From Brevibacterium permense (lineage in GTDB: Bacteria > Actinomycetota > Actinomycetes > Actinomycetales > Brevibacteriaceae), in assembly GCF_025506275.1 (NCBI RefSeq), contig NZ_QYCP01000094.1, positions 186,001-250,000 of the forward strand: 64,000 nt of DNA, read 5' to 3'. Each line of letters begins with the position of its first letter. Within the stretch, counting starts at the first letter, position 1. Shown piece after piece: positions 17,639 through 26,699 of this stretch. Made by a program: the position numbers and the translations under genes. Under the pieces are notes generated by a model that was not told the origin of the DNA, ran no database searches, and worked only from the letters and a program-made list of their open reading frames with translations.

Positions 17639-19038
17639 TTGTGTCCTCTCTCGGGGTGGGTCACGGCGTTCAGGTCGGGGACATCTGCTTCGGAGAAGTC
17701 CATTGTCGGTACGGGACGGCTGAAGAAGTGGGTCTTCGCGGCGAGGATGCCGACTCCGATGATTGCCCAGATGCCGCCGATCACCCAGGTGAATGGTTCG
17801 AGCGAGGTCCACAGCCAGATGCACAGACCGAATCCGATGAGCGGAAGAAGGCCGTAGCGGATGATTCCCGTGACACTGCGTTCGCCGGTTCCTTTCGCTG
17901 GGAAGAGGTACGTCCGGATGACAGAGAGGTTGACCATGCTGAAGGCGGCCAACGCACCGAAGCTGACCATGAATGCGACCTGGTCGAGGGACAGGAAGAG
18001 GCAGGACAAGGCGATGACCGAGACGACGCTGGTCGCGATAACCGGAGTCTTGAATCGGCGTGAGAGGCGACCGAGCGGGCGGGGCAGGATTTCGTCGCGG
18101 CCCATCGAGAAGAGAATCCGAGAGACCGAGACCTGGCCGGCCAGTCCGGAGCCGAGACAGCCGGCGATCGTCGCGATCACCATGATGACACCGAATACAT
18201 CGCCGCCAACGAAGTTGGCGAGCACCACCCCGGCCGAATCGAGCACCTCCGAGGGAACTGCCGACCAGTCGTCCGGGTGGTAAGCCAGGGCGCCGACCCA
18301 AGAGACGAGGATGAAGATCCCACCGCCGAGGAGGGTGGTCAGAATGATGGCCCGCGGTATGTCACGGTTGGGGCGTTTGGCCTCCTCGGACAACGTGGAA
18401 ACAGCGTCGAAGCCGAGGAAAGAGAGCGCAAGGATGGCGGCGCCGGTGAGTATCGGGCTGAATCCCTGGGAACCCGGGAGGAACGGCTCGAGCAGACCGG
18501 GAGCCTCCGGGTCGCCGATGGCCGATTTGAGTGCGAGGATTCCAAAGGTTGCCACGACGGCGGTGGAGACGGCGACGGTGGCGATATTGAACCGGCTGGC
18601 GAGTTTGATGCCGAGGATGTTGAAGATGTAGATGACGACGATCGCGATGAATGCCGGGATCTGCATCGGGATGCTCGGGAACTGGCCGCTGACGTAGAGG
18701 CCGAGGATGAGGAAGTTGAGCATCGGAATGAAAAGGTAGTCGAGCATGAGCAGCCAGCCGGCGAGGAACCCGACAGTGCCGCCGAAGGACTGCTGAACGT
18801 AGGTGTAGGACGAACCGGCGACGGGGAACTTGTGCACCATTGCCGCGTAGCTCAGAGCGGTGAAGAGCATCGCGACTAGAGCAACGACGTAAGACAGAGG
18901 CAGTCGTCCTTCGGTCACCTGGTTGACTATCCCGTACGTGGTGAAGACGGTGCCCACGGCCATATAGGACAAGCCAAAGAGCGTCAGGCCCGTCAGGCCG
19001 AGCGCTCTCGTGAGGTGCGGTGCGGATTGCTGAGCCAC
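17635..19038 (-). CDS. APC family amino acid/amine permease
   Basis: A 467-residue integral membrane protein with about twelve hydrophobic segments and the amino-acid-permease features GLSYMAVGTVFTTYG, AAMVHKFPVAGSSYTYVQQ and GFDAVSTLSEEAKRPNRDIPRA. The start is a GTG at 19038 with GAAGGAGAG six bases upstream; an earlier in-frame start lacks a ribosome site. It overlaps the downstream amidohydrolase gene by four bases. A near-perfect palindrome at 19161-19178, between this gene and a divergent LacI gene, suggests repression by that LacI protein. Confidence 0.9.
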   Translation of the reverse strand: MAQQSAPHLTRALGLTGLTLFGLSYMAVGTVFTTYGIVNQVTEGRLPLSYVVALVAMLFTALSYAAMVHKFPVAGSSYTYVQQSFGGTVGFLAGWLLMLDYLFIPMLNFLILGLYVSGQFPSIPMQIPAFIAIVVIYIFNILGIKLASRFNIATVAVSTAVVATFGILALKSAIGDPEAPGLLEPFLPGSQGFSPILTGAAILALSFLGFDAVSTLSEEAKRPNRDIPRAIILTTLLGGGIFILVSWVGALAYHPDDWSAVPSEVLDSAGVVLANFVGGDVFGVIMVIATIAGCLGSGLAGQVSVSRILFSMGRDEILPRPLGRLSRRFKTPVIATSVVSVIALSCLFLSLDQVAFMVSFGALAAFSMVNLSVIRTYLFPAKGTGERSVTGIIRYGLLPLIGFGLCIWLWTSLEPFTWVIGGIWAIIGVGILAAKTHFFSRPVPTMDFSEADVPDLNAVTHPERGHK

Positions 19039-19160
19039 GGTCTCTCCTTCGAGTGGGTGTCTCCGATGTGACGTCGAGTGCATTCGGCGTGAGGTCGACA
19101 TAGCCGTCGTACGGTCGTTCTGGGGTCACAAGCAGCGTGCTGGGCGTATCTGATGCAGTG

Positions 19161-19178
19161 TTTCGTATCGATACTAAA
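19161..19178. promoter_or_regulatory. candidate LacI-family operator
   Basis: TTTCGTATCGATACTAAA is an 18-base palindrome with one mismatched pair around a perfect GTATCGATAC core. LacI-family operators are usually such central-CG palindromes. It lies in the 193-base region between the permease start (19038) and the LacI start (19232), where it could control both. Based on symmetry and position only. Confidence 0.55.
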
Positions 19179-19231
19179 TCGGTTAAGTGATTGGCGCAAC
19201 AGCTTCTCAACGTTCTGCTACGGTCAGACTC

Positions 19232-20257
19232 ATGACACAGCCTTGTCCTGCTACGCTCAAACAGGTTGCCGAGCAGGCGAAAGTCTCGCGAGCGGCGGCT
19301 TCCTTCGCGCTGTCCGGCCGACCGGGGGTCTCTGATACCACTCGGGCTCGAGTGCTGCGGATCGCTGAAGAGCTCGGATACTTCCCCAATCGCGCGGCTC
19401 GAAATCTACGGACGTCCACTTCGGGGATCATCGCAATCTGCTTACCGCCGAACGTGACGACGATGAGTTACTACATGGAGGCGACCTTCGGTGTGATCGA
19501 CCGCGCCGAGGCGTCAGGACGGGTAGTTACGCTCATCCCTCATTCGCTCGAGGAGACTGGGCGACGTCGGCTGAACGCGGACGGAATCATCGCCTTCGAT
19601 CCTTCCCCGGATGATCCGATGTTGGCCGACCTGCTTGAGACCGGTCTGCCGCTGGTCAGCGGAGAAAGGATGCCGGCCGAGCTGTCGGCTCCTCGAGGTC
19701 AAGTCGTCTCGGATCATTCTGCTTCGACGAGGGAGATCCTCGATTCGTTCGCCGCCGCGGGCGCGACGTGCCCCGCCCTGATCACACCGCAGGAGCAGAT
19801 GACGTGGGTGCTTGAGGTCGAGGCGGCCTATCGACAGTGGTGTGAGACGCAAGGAGTGGCGCCGCGCCTCGAGGTCGCCTCGCTGGAGGACATTGCGGAA
19901 TCGACGCGTCGAGCCACCCGTGCACTGCTCACTGGCGATGATTCTGAGACGCCTATTGTCGACGCGATACTGGCGCTGACGGACGGCTCCGTGCTCAACG
20001 TCGTCACGTCGGCAGCGGAGTTCGGGCGCTCGGTCGGCGAGGATCTGCTGATCGCCGCAGCCGTTGACTCACCGGTCCTCGGTTACACCGACCCGGCGGT
20101 CACTGCGGTCGACCTGCGACCACGCGAGTTCGGCCGCACCTGCATGTCGGTGATGGAACGCGTTCTCGAAGCCGGCGACGCGGAGACTGGGCTGATCACC
20201 GAAGTCGTGGGCACGCGTGTCACTCACCGGGCGTCGACTGCCGGGCGGCGAAGGTGA
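19232..20257 (+). CDS. LacI-family transcriptional regulator
   Basis: A 341-residue regulator: LacI helix-turn-helix at the N-terminus (TLKQVAEQAKVSRAAASFALSG), hinge region with YFPNRAARNLRTSTSG, and a periplasmic-binding-protein-like effector domain. The ATG at 19232 has no ribosome site; a TACGGT element seven bases before it would fit a leaderless mRNA, but this is uncertain. It is divergent from the permease/amidohydrolase operon and probably represses it in response to the transported compound. Confidence 0.9.
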   Translation: MTQPCPATLKQVAEQAKVSRAAASFALSGRPGVSDTTRARVLRIAEELGYFPNRAARNLRTSTSGIIAICLPPNVTTMSYYMEATFGVIDRAEASGRVVTLIPHSLEETGRRRLNADGIIAFDPSPDDPMLADLLETGLPLVSGERMPAELSAPRGQVVSDHSASTREILDSFAAAGATCPALITPQEQMTWVLEVEAAYRQWCETQGVAPRLEVASLEDIAESTRRATRALLTGDDSETPIVDAILALTDGSVLNVVTSAAEFGRSVGEDLLIAAAVDSPVLGYTDPAVTAVDLRPREFGRTCMSVMERVLEAGDAETGLITEVVGTRVTHRASTAGRRR

Positions 20258-20295
20258 GGCGAAGTTCGACAATCGGAGCCTGAAGCCGCCGGCCT

Positions 20296-20577
20296 CTAAA
20301 CTCCGAACGATGCTGCACTAAGGTACCGGAACCCTAGCGCTGAATCACGCAGTGGTTCCACCGCGGCCCGAAGCTCTTCGGCAGCAGCGGTCTTGAACTC
20401 GGTGAACCCGTCCATCGCCACGACCTCGATACCATCACGGTGCTCCTTCGACTGTCCGGCCAGCCACGATGTGAACACGGCCTTCGATTGTCCCTGGTCG
20501 GTGTCATGGCGCCACTCATCGTCGGCCGTCGGGATACACAGGAGCACTGTTTCTGAAACGGTGTCTTGCTGGCCCAT
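20296..20577 (-). pseudogene. ISL3-family transposase remnant
   Basis: A frame of about 93 codons whose middle part (QSKAVFTSWLAGQS, RDGIEVVAMDGFTEFKTA, AAEELRAAVEPL) matches the region around the first catalytic Asp (MDGF) of ISL3-family transposases. Normal members exceed 400 residues; the DPFHVV region expected right after is gone and the ends are unrelated sequence. No terminal inverted repeats or target duplication were recognised. It marks an old insertion between the LacI and TetR genes. Confidence 0.7.
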
Positions 20578-20625
20578 ACAGTGCAGGTCGAGTGCATAGG
20601 GGCGGCAGAATGTGATGAAATCCAG

Positions 20626-21240
20626 TCATTCTGATGTCGTCTCCACCAGCCTGCACCCGGTCAGCACCTCGGCGTTGGCCGCGATGAGTTCGAAGATGTC
20701 ATCGGCGTCGAGCGGTGTTCCGCCCATGAAGTGCAGTCCGTAGGCGTCCTCAAGAGCCACGAGGTTGCTCGCCGCCGTCTCCACGGGCAACGTCATCGTG
20801 AAAGCTCCCGCATCGACGCCCTCGGTGAGCACCGCGGCGTAGAGCGAGACCTCGAGCCGGTAGAGCTCGGCCATGAGACCGGCATGGAAAGTATCCCTGT
20901 ACGCGTGGGTGTGCAGCTCGTTGAGCACCTGGAAATCGATGTCGTCCGAGGACACGGGGATGCCGCTGCGGATCACCTGAGCCAACTTGGTCTCCGGGGT
21001 CTCATCTGCGATCCCCAGTTCGCGCCTTTTCCAATAGAAGCGGGATACCGCATCCTCGTGCACCTCGCGCACCAGATCGCCGAGGTCCGGGTAGTAGTAG
21101 GCCACCGACCCGGCCCCGACCTCGGAGTGCGCGGCCACGTCGATGGCACGCAGCCCGTTGAGTCCGCGCTCTGCGATCGCCTTCTTCGCCGCCTGCACCA
21201 GCTGTGCCCTACGGCCCTCCTGATTCTTCGGTCGCGCCAT
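20626..21240 (-). CDS. TetR-family regulator
   Basis: A 204-residue regulator with TetR helix-turn-helix (LVQAAKKAIAERGLNGLRAIDV, then SEVGAGSVAYYYPDLGDLV), resembling BetI-like members. The start at 21240 has AGGAG about eleven bases upstream; the longer open frame lacks one. It is divergent from the permease/copper amine oxidase operon over a 137-base gap, so it likely controls amine uptake and oxidation. I found no convincing long palindrome in that gap. Confidence 0.88.
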   Translation of the reverse strand: MARPKNQEGRRAQLVQAAKKAIAERGLNGLRAIDVAAHSEVGAGSVAYYYPDLGDLVREVHEDAVSRFYWKRRELGIADETPETKLAQVIRSGIPVSSDDIDFQVLNELHTHAYRDTFHAGLMAELYRLEVSLYAAVLTEGVDAGAFTMTLPVETAASNLVALEDAYGLHFMGGTPLDADDIFELIAANAEVLTGCRLVETTSE

Positions 21241-21377
21241 GGCCCCATTATCTCCTGAAGTGATGCAGGCAAACGCAGATCGGTATGACCGCACCTCTGT
21301 CAATCGGCGATCGTCCGTGCAATTCTTTACGGTGTAACTCAAAGAACTCTATCGGACGCCCACTCACAAGGAGGTGG

Positions 21378-22934
21378 ATGGTGTCTTCCCTTGAACGCAC
21401 GACTGCATATGCGGACGAACAGAAGCAGCATCTGAAGAAGACGCTCGGCCGATTCGACATCGTGCTCATCGTCATGTCGGCGGTCTTGAGCATTGAGGTC
21501 CTCGCCGAGACCGCGGGATTCGGAGCGGAGACCTTCACCTGGACACTCGTCCTCGCGATCTTCTTCCTCGTGCCCTACGCCCTCGTCTTCGCCGAGACCG
21601 GCAGCACCTTCGTCGGCGAGGGCGGAGCCTATATCTGGGTCCGCCAGGCCTTCGGACGCCCCGCAGGCGCGATCGCCTCGATACTGAGCTGGGTCACTCA
21701 GCCGGTGTGGGTGGGCGGCTCAATGGCCTTCCTCGCCGCCGGCACCTGGAACCAGTTCATCAGCCCGCTCGAGGCCGGATCGATCGGCGACTGGATCTTC
21801 AAGATCGTCTTCATCTGGATCACGGTGATCGCGGCGATCCTGTCGTTGGCGAAGGCGAAGTGGCTGCCCACCCTCGGGGGCGTGCTCAAGGTCGTCTTCA
21901 TCGCGTTCTTCCTCTTCACTACGATCATCTACGCCGCCCAGCACGGAGTTCAGCCGCTCCACCTCTCGGACTTCAGCCCCAGCCTCGGCGGTTTCCTCGG
22001 GCTCGTCCCGCTCCTGCTCTTCTCCTACCTCGGGTTCGAGGCCTCGAACAGCGCCTCGGACGAGATGAAGAACCCGAAGAAGGACATCCCCGTCGCAATC
22101 GCACGTTCCGGTTTCATCTCCGCGCTCTGCTATCTCCTACCGGTCCTCGCCATGCTGCTCGTGTTGCCGACCGAGACGATCACCGGCATCGGCGGACTCC
22201 TCGACGCCGTGCAGACGGTCTTCACCGTCTACGGTCCCGCCGCTGAGATCATGGTGGTACTCGCAGCCCTGATGTTCGTCATCATCCTCGCCTCCCAAGG
22301 CGCGGCGTGGATGATCATGAGCGATCGGATGCAGGCACTGACCGCGGCCGACGGCGCCTTCTTCGGAGGATTCTTCGGCAAGATCTCCCGCAGCCTCGGC
22401 ACCCCGGTCAACGTCAACCTGCTCTCGGGCACCGTCGCCACGGTCTTCCTCATCGCGGCCATGCAGCTCAGCGGTGACGCCGGTGCACTGTTCGGGGTCG
22501 TCCTCTCGATCTCCATCTCGACCTTCCTGCTCAGCTACCTGCTCATCATCCCCGCGGCAATCAAGTTGCGGTGGAAGCACCCCGGCATCGAACGCCCCTT
22601 CCGGGTGCCAGTCAGCAATGTCGGGTTCACCATCCTCGGCGGCATCGCCTTCCTCTGGATCCTGCTCGGCTCCTGGGTCGCGATCTTCCCCGGCACGCTC
22701 GATCAACTCTTCGGCCAGGAGTACAACTTCCTCGACGAATGGGGCGTCGATCAGGGCCCATTCACTGCGCTCACTCTCGGCACCCTCGTCGCCCTGGGCG
22801 CACTTGCGCTCATCGGGTATGTGCGCGGGCACAGGATCCGCGTCTACCGCCCCGTTCCCGCGGACCCTCAGGATCTGCTCGACGACCTCGACCCCGCTCT
22901 CGACAGCAAACTCAATACACAGAAAGGCATGTGA
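21378..22934 (+). CDS. APC family amino acid/amine permease
   Basis: A 518-residue membrane protein of the amino acid-polyamine-organocation superfamily with about twelve segments; FAETGSTFVGEGGAYIWVRQAFG and LFSYLGFEASNSASDEMKNPKKDIP are typical. AAGGAGG at 21368-21374 lies only three bases from the ATG at 21378, so GTG 21381 (six bases away) may be the true start. It ends six bases before the copper amine oxidase gene, a clear operon, and is therefore the likely importer of the amine that enzyme oxidises. Confidence 0.88.
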   Translation: MVSSLERTTAYADEQKQHLKKTLGRFDIVLIVMSAVLSIEVLAETAGFGAETFTWTLVLAIFFLVPYALVFAETGSTFVGEGGAYIWVRQAFGRPAGAIASILSWVTQPVWVGGSMAFLAAGTWNQFISPLEAGSIGDWIFKIVFIWITVIAAILSLAKAKWLPTLGGVLKVVFIAFFLFTTIIYAAQHGVQPLHLSDFSPSLGGFLGLVPLLLFSYLGFEASNSASDEMKNPKKDIPVAIARSGFISALCYLLPVLAMLLVLPTETITGIGGLLDAVQTVFTVYGPAAEIMVVLAALMFVIILASQGAAWMIMSDRMQALTAADGAFFGGFFGKISRSLGTPVNVNLLSGTVATVFLIAAMQLSGDAGALFGVVLSISISTFLLSYLLIIPAAIKLRWKHPGIERPFRVPVSNVGFTILGGIAFLWILLGSWVAIFPGTLDQLFGQEYNFLDEWGVDQGPFTALTLGTLVALGALALIGYVRGHRIRVYRPVPADPQDLLDDLDPALDSKLNTQKGM

Positions 22935-22940
22935 AAACTC

Positions 22941-24902
22941 ATGACTGCACCGACAACGACTGCCGTCGGCACTTCGACTGCACATCCCCTCGACCGCCTG
23001 ACCGGTGAGGAGATCGAGCTCAACCGGGCCATCATCGTCGATGCCGGCCACGTGAGCGAACAGACATTGTTCGCGCTCGTCAGCCTCGTCGAACCGGATA
23101 AGCGCGAGGTCATCGCAGGTGCCACCGATCTCGACCGCCGGGTGCGCTCGCTCATCATCGAGCGCAGCACCGGGGAGCAGACGGAGCTCCTCGTCTCGCT
23201 GACCGAGCGCAAGGTGCTGATCGCTCGGGTGCTTGATGTCGCGGCCGAAGGTCAGGCACCGATCACCATGACCGAGTACGAAGAGGCCGAGCAGATGATC
23301 CGCAATGACGCGACGTGGCGGGCGGCCGTTGAGGCTCGCGGCATCACCGATGTCGAGACCGTGCGCATCTGCGCGCTCTCGGCCGGATGCTTTGACATTC
23401 CCGGCGAGGCCGGCCGCCGCCTCGTGCGCGGTTCGTCGTTCATCCAGTCGGACCCGCAGGACAATGCGTGGGCGCATCCGCTCGAGGGGCTCGTCGCCTA
23501 CCTCGACCTCAACACAGGGGAGGTCGTCGAGGTCGTCGACACCGACATCGTCCCTGTGCCCCAGGAACGCTTCGACTATCACCTCGACTCCTGGCTGCCC
23601 GAACCGCGGACGACGCAGAAGCCGATCGAGATCACCCAGCCCGAGGGTGCGAGCTTCACCCTGAACGGGGATGTGCTCGATTGGGAGAAGTGGCAGGTGC
23701 GACTCGGTTTCGACCCGGTCGAAGGGCTTGTGCTCCATCAGATCAGCTTCGATGACGAGGGCGAGCGACGCCCCATCGTCTATCGCGCCTCGGTGGCGGA
23801 GATGGTCGTGCCCTACGGTGACCCCAGCCCGGTGCGCTTCTGGCAGAACTACTTCGACGCCGGCGAGTACTCGATGGGCAAGAACACGAACTCGCTCGAA
23901 CTGGGCTGCGACTGCCTCGGCGAGATCCACTACTCGGACGCCGTGCTCGCCGATGATCAGGGGCATGCGCACACGATCACGAACGCCATCTGCATCCACG
24001 AGGAGGATGCAGGGATCCTGTTCAAGCACACCGACGAGTTCACCGGAGCCGTCGACGTGCGCCGCAACCGCCGACTCGTCATCTCCTTCTTCATCACCGT
24101 CGGCAACTACGACTACGGCTTCTACTGGTACCTCTACCTCGACGGCACGATCGAACTCGAGTGCAAAGCCACCGGCATCGTCTACACGGCCGCATACGGC
24201 GACGAGGCTCAGCGGCAGCGCTGGTCGTCACCGCTCGGCGACGAGGGACTGGGCATGCCCTTCCACCAGCACATGTTCTGCGCCCGCCTCGACATGCAGG
24301 TCGACGGCATCGCCAACGCCGTCGACGAGCAGGAGGCAGTCCGCGTGCCCTTCGGCGACGACAACCCCTACGGCAACGCCTTCACCCGCAAGCTCACCCG
24401 GCTCACCGCCGAGGGCGGACGGACAGCCGATGGGGAGGCCGGACGAGTCTGGCACATCGTCAATCCGGACAAGACCAACCGGCACGGGTTCCCCGTTGGC
24501 TATGAGCTGCGGGTGCCCGACGAGCCGACGATGATGGCGGCCGAGGGCTCGTCGATCTCGAAGCGGGCAGGTTTCGGCTCGAAGCACATGTGGCTGACGC
24601 ATTTCGATGCGGACGAGCGTTTCCCTTCGGGCACGTATCCGAATCAGAACCCGGGGGCCGGGACCATTACGCAGTGGGTCGAGCAGCAGCGTCCGGTCGA
24701 CGGTGATGACATCGTCGTGTGGGCGTCGTTTGCGATGACGCACTTTCCCCGTCCCGAGGACTGGCCGATCATGCCCGTCGACAAGCTCGGGTTCACAATG
24801 AAGCCGTATGGCTTCTTCGACCGGAATCCCGCGCTCGACGTGCCGCGCCCGAAGTCGGGTCACTGCGGTACGGATTCCGGTCACGCCTGCGAGTGTGACT
24901 GA
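22941..24902 (+). CDS. copper-containing primary amine oxidase
   Basis: A 653-residue copper amine oxidase, which oxidises a primary amine to aldehyde, ammonia and hydrogen peroxide. Tyr390 in NYDY is the precursor of the topaquinone cofactor; His442 and His444 (FHQHMF) and His601 (THFPR) are the copper ligands; Asp306 (YFDAGEYSMG) is the catalytic base. Spacing closely follows the Arthrobacter globiformis phenylethylamine oxidase. No signal peptide is seen, so the enzyme is cytoplasmic. Phenylethylamine, tyramine or histamine are plausible substrates but cannot be chosen from motifs. A His-rich membrane protein gene follows 12 bases later. Confidence 0.96.
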   Translation: MTAPTTTAVGTSTAHPLDRLTGEEIELNRAIIVDAGHVSEQTLFALVSLVEPDKREVIAGATDLDRRVRSLIIERSTGEQTELLVSLTERKVLIARVLDVAAEGQAPITMTEYEEAEQMIRNDATWRAAVEARGITDVETVRICALSAGCFDIPGEAGRRLVRGSSFIQSDPQDNAWAHPLEGLVAYLDLNTGEVVEVVDTDIVPVPQERFDYHLDSWLPEPRTTQKPIEITQPEGASFTLNGDVLDWEKWQVRLGFDPVEGLVLHQISFDDEGERRPIVYRASVAEMVVPYGDPSPVRFWQNYFDAGEYSMGKNTNSLELGCDCLGEIHYSDAVLADDQGHAHTITNAICIHEEDAGILFKHTDEFTGAVDVRRNRRLVISFFITVGNYDYGFYWYLYLDGTIELECKATGIVYTAAYGDEAQRQRWSSPLGDEGLGMPFHQHMFCARLDMQVDGIANAVDEQEAVRVPFGDDNPYGNAFTRKLTRLTAEGGRTADGEAGRVWHIVNPDKTNRHGFPVGYELRVPDEPTMMAAEGSSISKRAGFGSKHMWLTHFDADERFPSGTYPNQNPGAGTITQWVEQQRPVDGDDIVVWASFAMTHFPRPEDWPIMPVDKLGFTMKPYGFFDRNPALDVPRPKSGHCGTDSGHACECD

Positions 24903-24914
24903 CGGGCGCAGACG

Positions 24915-25562
24915 ATGAGCAGCCTCGCCTCTTTCCTCATGGTCGCCTCGGGGATCCTGTGCCTGATCGGGGTCGTCGCCGCGAGGGGGAGGCCGGCCAT
25001 CGTCGCAGCAACGGTGATGGTCCTTGCCATGGTCGACCTCGCCTTTACCGCGGTGGTTCCGTCTGTGATCTGGTCTGCGGCGCTGCTCATCGCAGGGCTC
25101 TGCCTGGCTGTCTCCCTGCGATCACAGTCAAGCGTCCCCTCGCCGAGGCGGTCCCCCGCTCTCGTTGCGAGCGGCGCGGGCGGCATCCCCTGGTCCGAGG
25201 TCGACCTTGGTGGTCGGGCATCGACCGCGTCCGACCGCTGCGCGTCAAAGCCTGATTCCCATTCGGGCCCGACGGCTGCCATCCTCTCCGCCATCACCTA
25301 TCCGGTCATGGCGTGGCAGGTCCTCAACCATGGGGCCCACATGAGCGGTGCAACGCATACCGGCGGTCATGGAACCGGCGGCCATGGGCTGCATGCCGGT
25401 GACATGTCGCTCATCAGCACGTTTCTCACAGTGGCCGTTGTCGTCCTAGCTGTGCTCTTGGTGATCTGTGCCGTCCACGACATCGCCCGCAGGCGTCCAC
25501 TGGTCTCACTCGACTGCTGGGGTATGGCAGCGATGATCGTGGTGATGCAGTTCCTTCACTGA
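24915..25562 (+). CDS. membrane protein with His/Met-rich loop (possible copper handling)
   Basis: A 215-residue protein I cannot assign firmly; it vaguely resembles actinobacterial DUF5134-type membrane proteins. It has about three hydrophobic segments in the first 70 residues, a hydrophilic stretch (about 72-120), a segment ending MAWQVLNHGAHMSG, a His/Gly/Met-rich loop (THTGGHGTGGHGLHAGDM) and two further hydrophobic segments. The gene starts 12 bases after the copper amine oxidase stop and is probably co-transcribed. The clustered His and Met residues would suit copper binding, so supply of copper to the oxidase is an attractive but untested idea. Confidence 0.65.
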   Translation: MSSLASFLMVASGILCLIGVVAARGRPAIVAATVMVLAMVDLAFTAVVPSVIWSAALLIAGLCLAVSLRSQSSVPSPRRSPALVASGAGGIPWSEVDLGGRASTASDRCASKPDSHSGPTAAILSAITYPVMAWQVLNHGAHMSGATHTGGHGTGGHGLHAGDMSLISTFLTVAVVVLAVLLVICAVHDIARRRPLVSLDCWGMAAMIVVMQFLH

Positions 25563-25587
25563 GCGGGTTCCACAGTGAGCGGAATCT

Positions 25588-25914
25588 TCACTGGCTCGCG
25601 AAGTAGAGATCCGAATGCGCCGCGCATCGGGGGTTGAACGGCGCGGCGCATTTCGGACATTCATTGACGGCCTTGTACGTCTCGATCGTCATTTCGGTCC
25701 AGCAGTTCCCGCACAGGATGGCGGGCTGGTCGAACTTCTCGCGTGGCCACTGCTGTGCGGGATGATCCGCAGTCTCGGAATGGCACAGGTGGCAGGGATA
25801 GTAACGATCGCAACAGACGAATCGGATGGCGATAATGTCAAGTTCGGTCGCGTAGTGGACGCACCGAGTCTGCTCATCGACCGTCGGGCCGAATACTTCA
25901 GGGGTCCGATTCAC
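25588..25914 (-). CDS. CHY zinc finger protein
   Basis: A 108-residue protein with the CHY zinc-finger pattern: RCVHYATELD, CCDRYYPCHLCH, LCGNCWTEMT, CPKCAAPFNPRC, ending with AAH. Roughly ten Cys and several His would bind three zinc ions. The start is a GTG at 25914 with AGGAGAG about five bases upstream. Eukaryotic relatives handle zinc during mitochondrial protein import or ubiquitination; the bacterial function is unknown. It is convergent with the His-rich membrane protein gene (25-base gap). Confidence 0.85.
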   Translation of the reverse strand: MNRTPEVFGPTVDEQTRCVHYATELDIIAIRFVCCDRYYPCHLCHSETADHPAQQWPREKFDQPAILCGNCWTEMTIETYKAVNECPKCAAPFNPRCAAHSDLYFASQ

Positions 25915-26068
25915 GGCTCTCCTGCCTTTCGAGGATTGGACCGATAAGAGCCCGGCACAACAGACGCAAACCGTGCACTGTCACTGGAGAACTCCGTTGC
26001 AAGTCGGCACTACAGTACCGCGAAGAAAGGAGGGGCCGCGACGGCTGCCCCTCCTTTCGTTTGTCGGA

Positions 26069-26340
26069 TCAGCTCGTCCTGCGGGTCCAGAACCCTTGAT
26101 GAGCGATAGTAGCCTCATCCTCCAACAACGGACCGACAACGTCGATCTCTCGCTGCCCCCGCGACAGCACTTCCCGGCAGGGGAGGTCAAATGTCGGATT
26201 CTCGGGGTCGTCACCAGCCAGCGCCAGCAGACGGCGCTCAGACAAGGCATAGACGATCCGCCCGATGCCCGTCCAGTAGATGACTCCAGTACACATGACG
26301 CACGGCTCAGCACTGCCGACAAGCGAGTACTTGCAGTCGA
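26069..26340 (-). pseudogene. nucleoside/CMP deaminase remnant (C-terminal part)
   Basis: The frame encodes about 90 residues matching the C-terminal half of nucleoside deaminases: KYSLVGSAEPCVMCTGVIYW holds the PCxxC zinc motif, followed by GIGRIVYALSERRLLAL. The N-terminal half with the essential HAE zinc/proton-shuttle motif is missing, so no activity is expected. The break at about 26340 coincides with the start of LysR homology on the opposite strand, marking a deletion or rearrangement junction. Confidence 0.75.
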
Positions 26341-26348
26341 CGCAGACT

Positions 26349-26630
26349 TGGCACACCGACTCCTACGAGGTACTTACTGCACTCGCTCGGTCAGGCCTCG
26401 GGTCGGCGACCCTGCCTCGCCAGCTCGTTCTTCCGGAGATCGCTTCCGGCGAACTCGTCGAACTTCGCCTCGATGCCTATCCATTCACCGATTGGTTGGT
26501 TTCGGTCGATCTCATCTGGCACCGGGGGCGGCGTCTCGGCTCGGTAGAGACCTGGTTGCTCGATCGATTCCGACGGCACCCTGTGCACGAGGTTGCCGAA
26601 GACGGACAGAGTACGATCAGGATGTGCTGA
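26349..26630 (+). pseudogene. LysR-family regulator remnant (C-terminal part)
   Basis: About 93 codons match the last part of a LysR effector domain: DSYEVLTALARSGLGSATLP, followed by a PEIASGELVEL segment and a C-terminal WLLDRFRRHP helix. The DNA-binding domain and most of the sensor are gone. Homology starts abruptly at 26349, next to the truncated deaminase on the other strand, so both genes were cut by one event. The stop is intact. Confidence 0.7.
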
Positions 26631-26699
26631 CCTTCCGTCGCCGATTGGTGGAGTCCTGTCGGCTGCGGTCACCGTCGCCCATCTGAGACCGTGCTGAAC

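Noticed and set aside
17639..18301. Upstream extension that would fuse 220 residues to the first YtcJ-like hydrolase
   Set aside because: The extension is antisense-free but overlaps the permease in another frame and has low-complexity composition; the ATG at 17638 overlapping the permease stop gives a normal protein.
22137..24029. Very long open frame of 630 codons on the minus strand
   Set aside because: It lies antisense to the permease and the copper amine oxidase, both of which have full motifs; its Asp/Arg/Glu/Gly-rich composition is the usual shadow in high-GC DNA.
25588..25914. CHY zinc finger protein as part of the copper amine oxidase operon
   Set aside because: It is on the opposite strand and convergent, with its own ribosome site.
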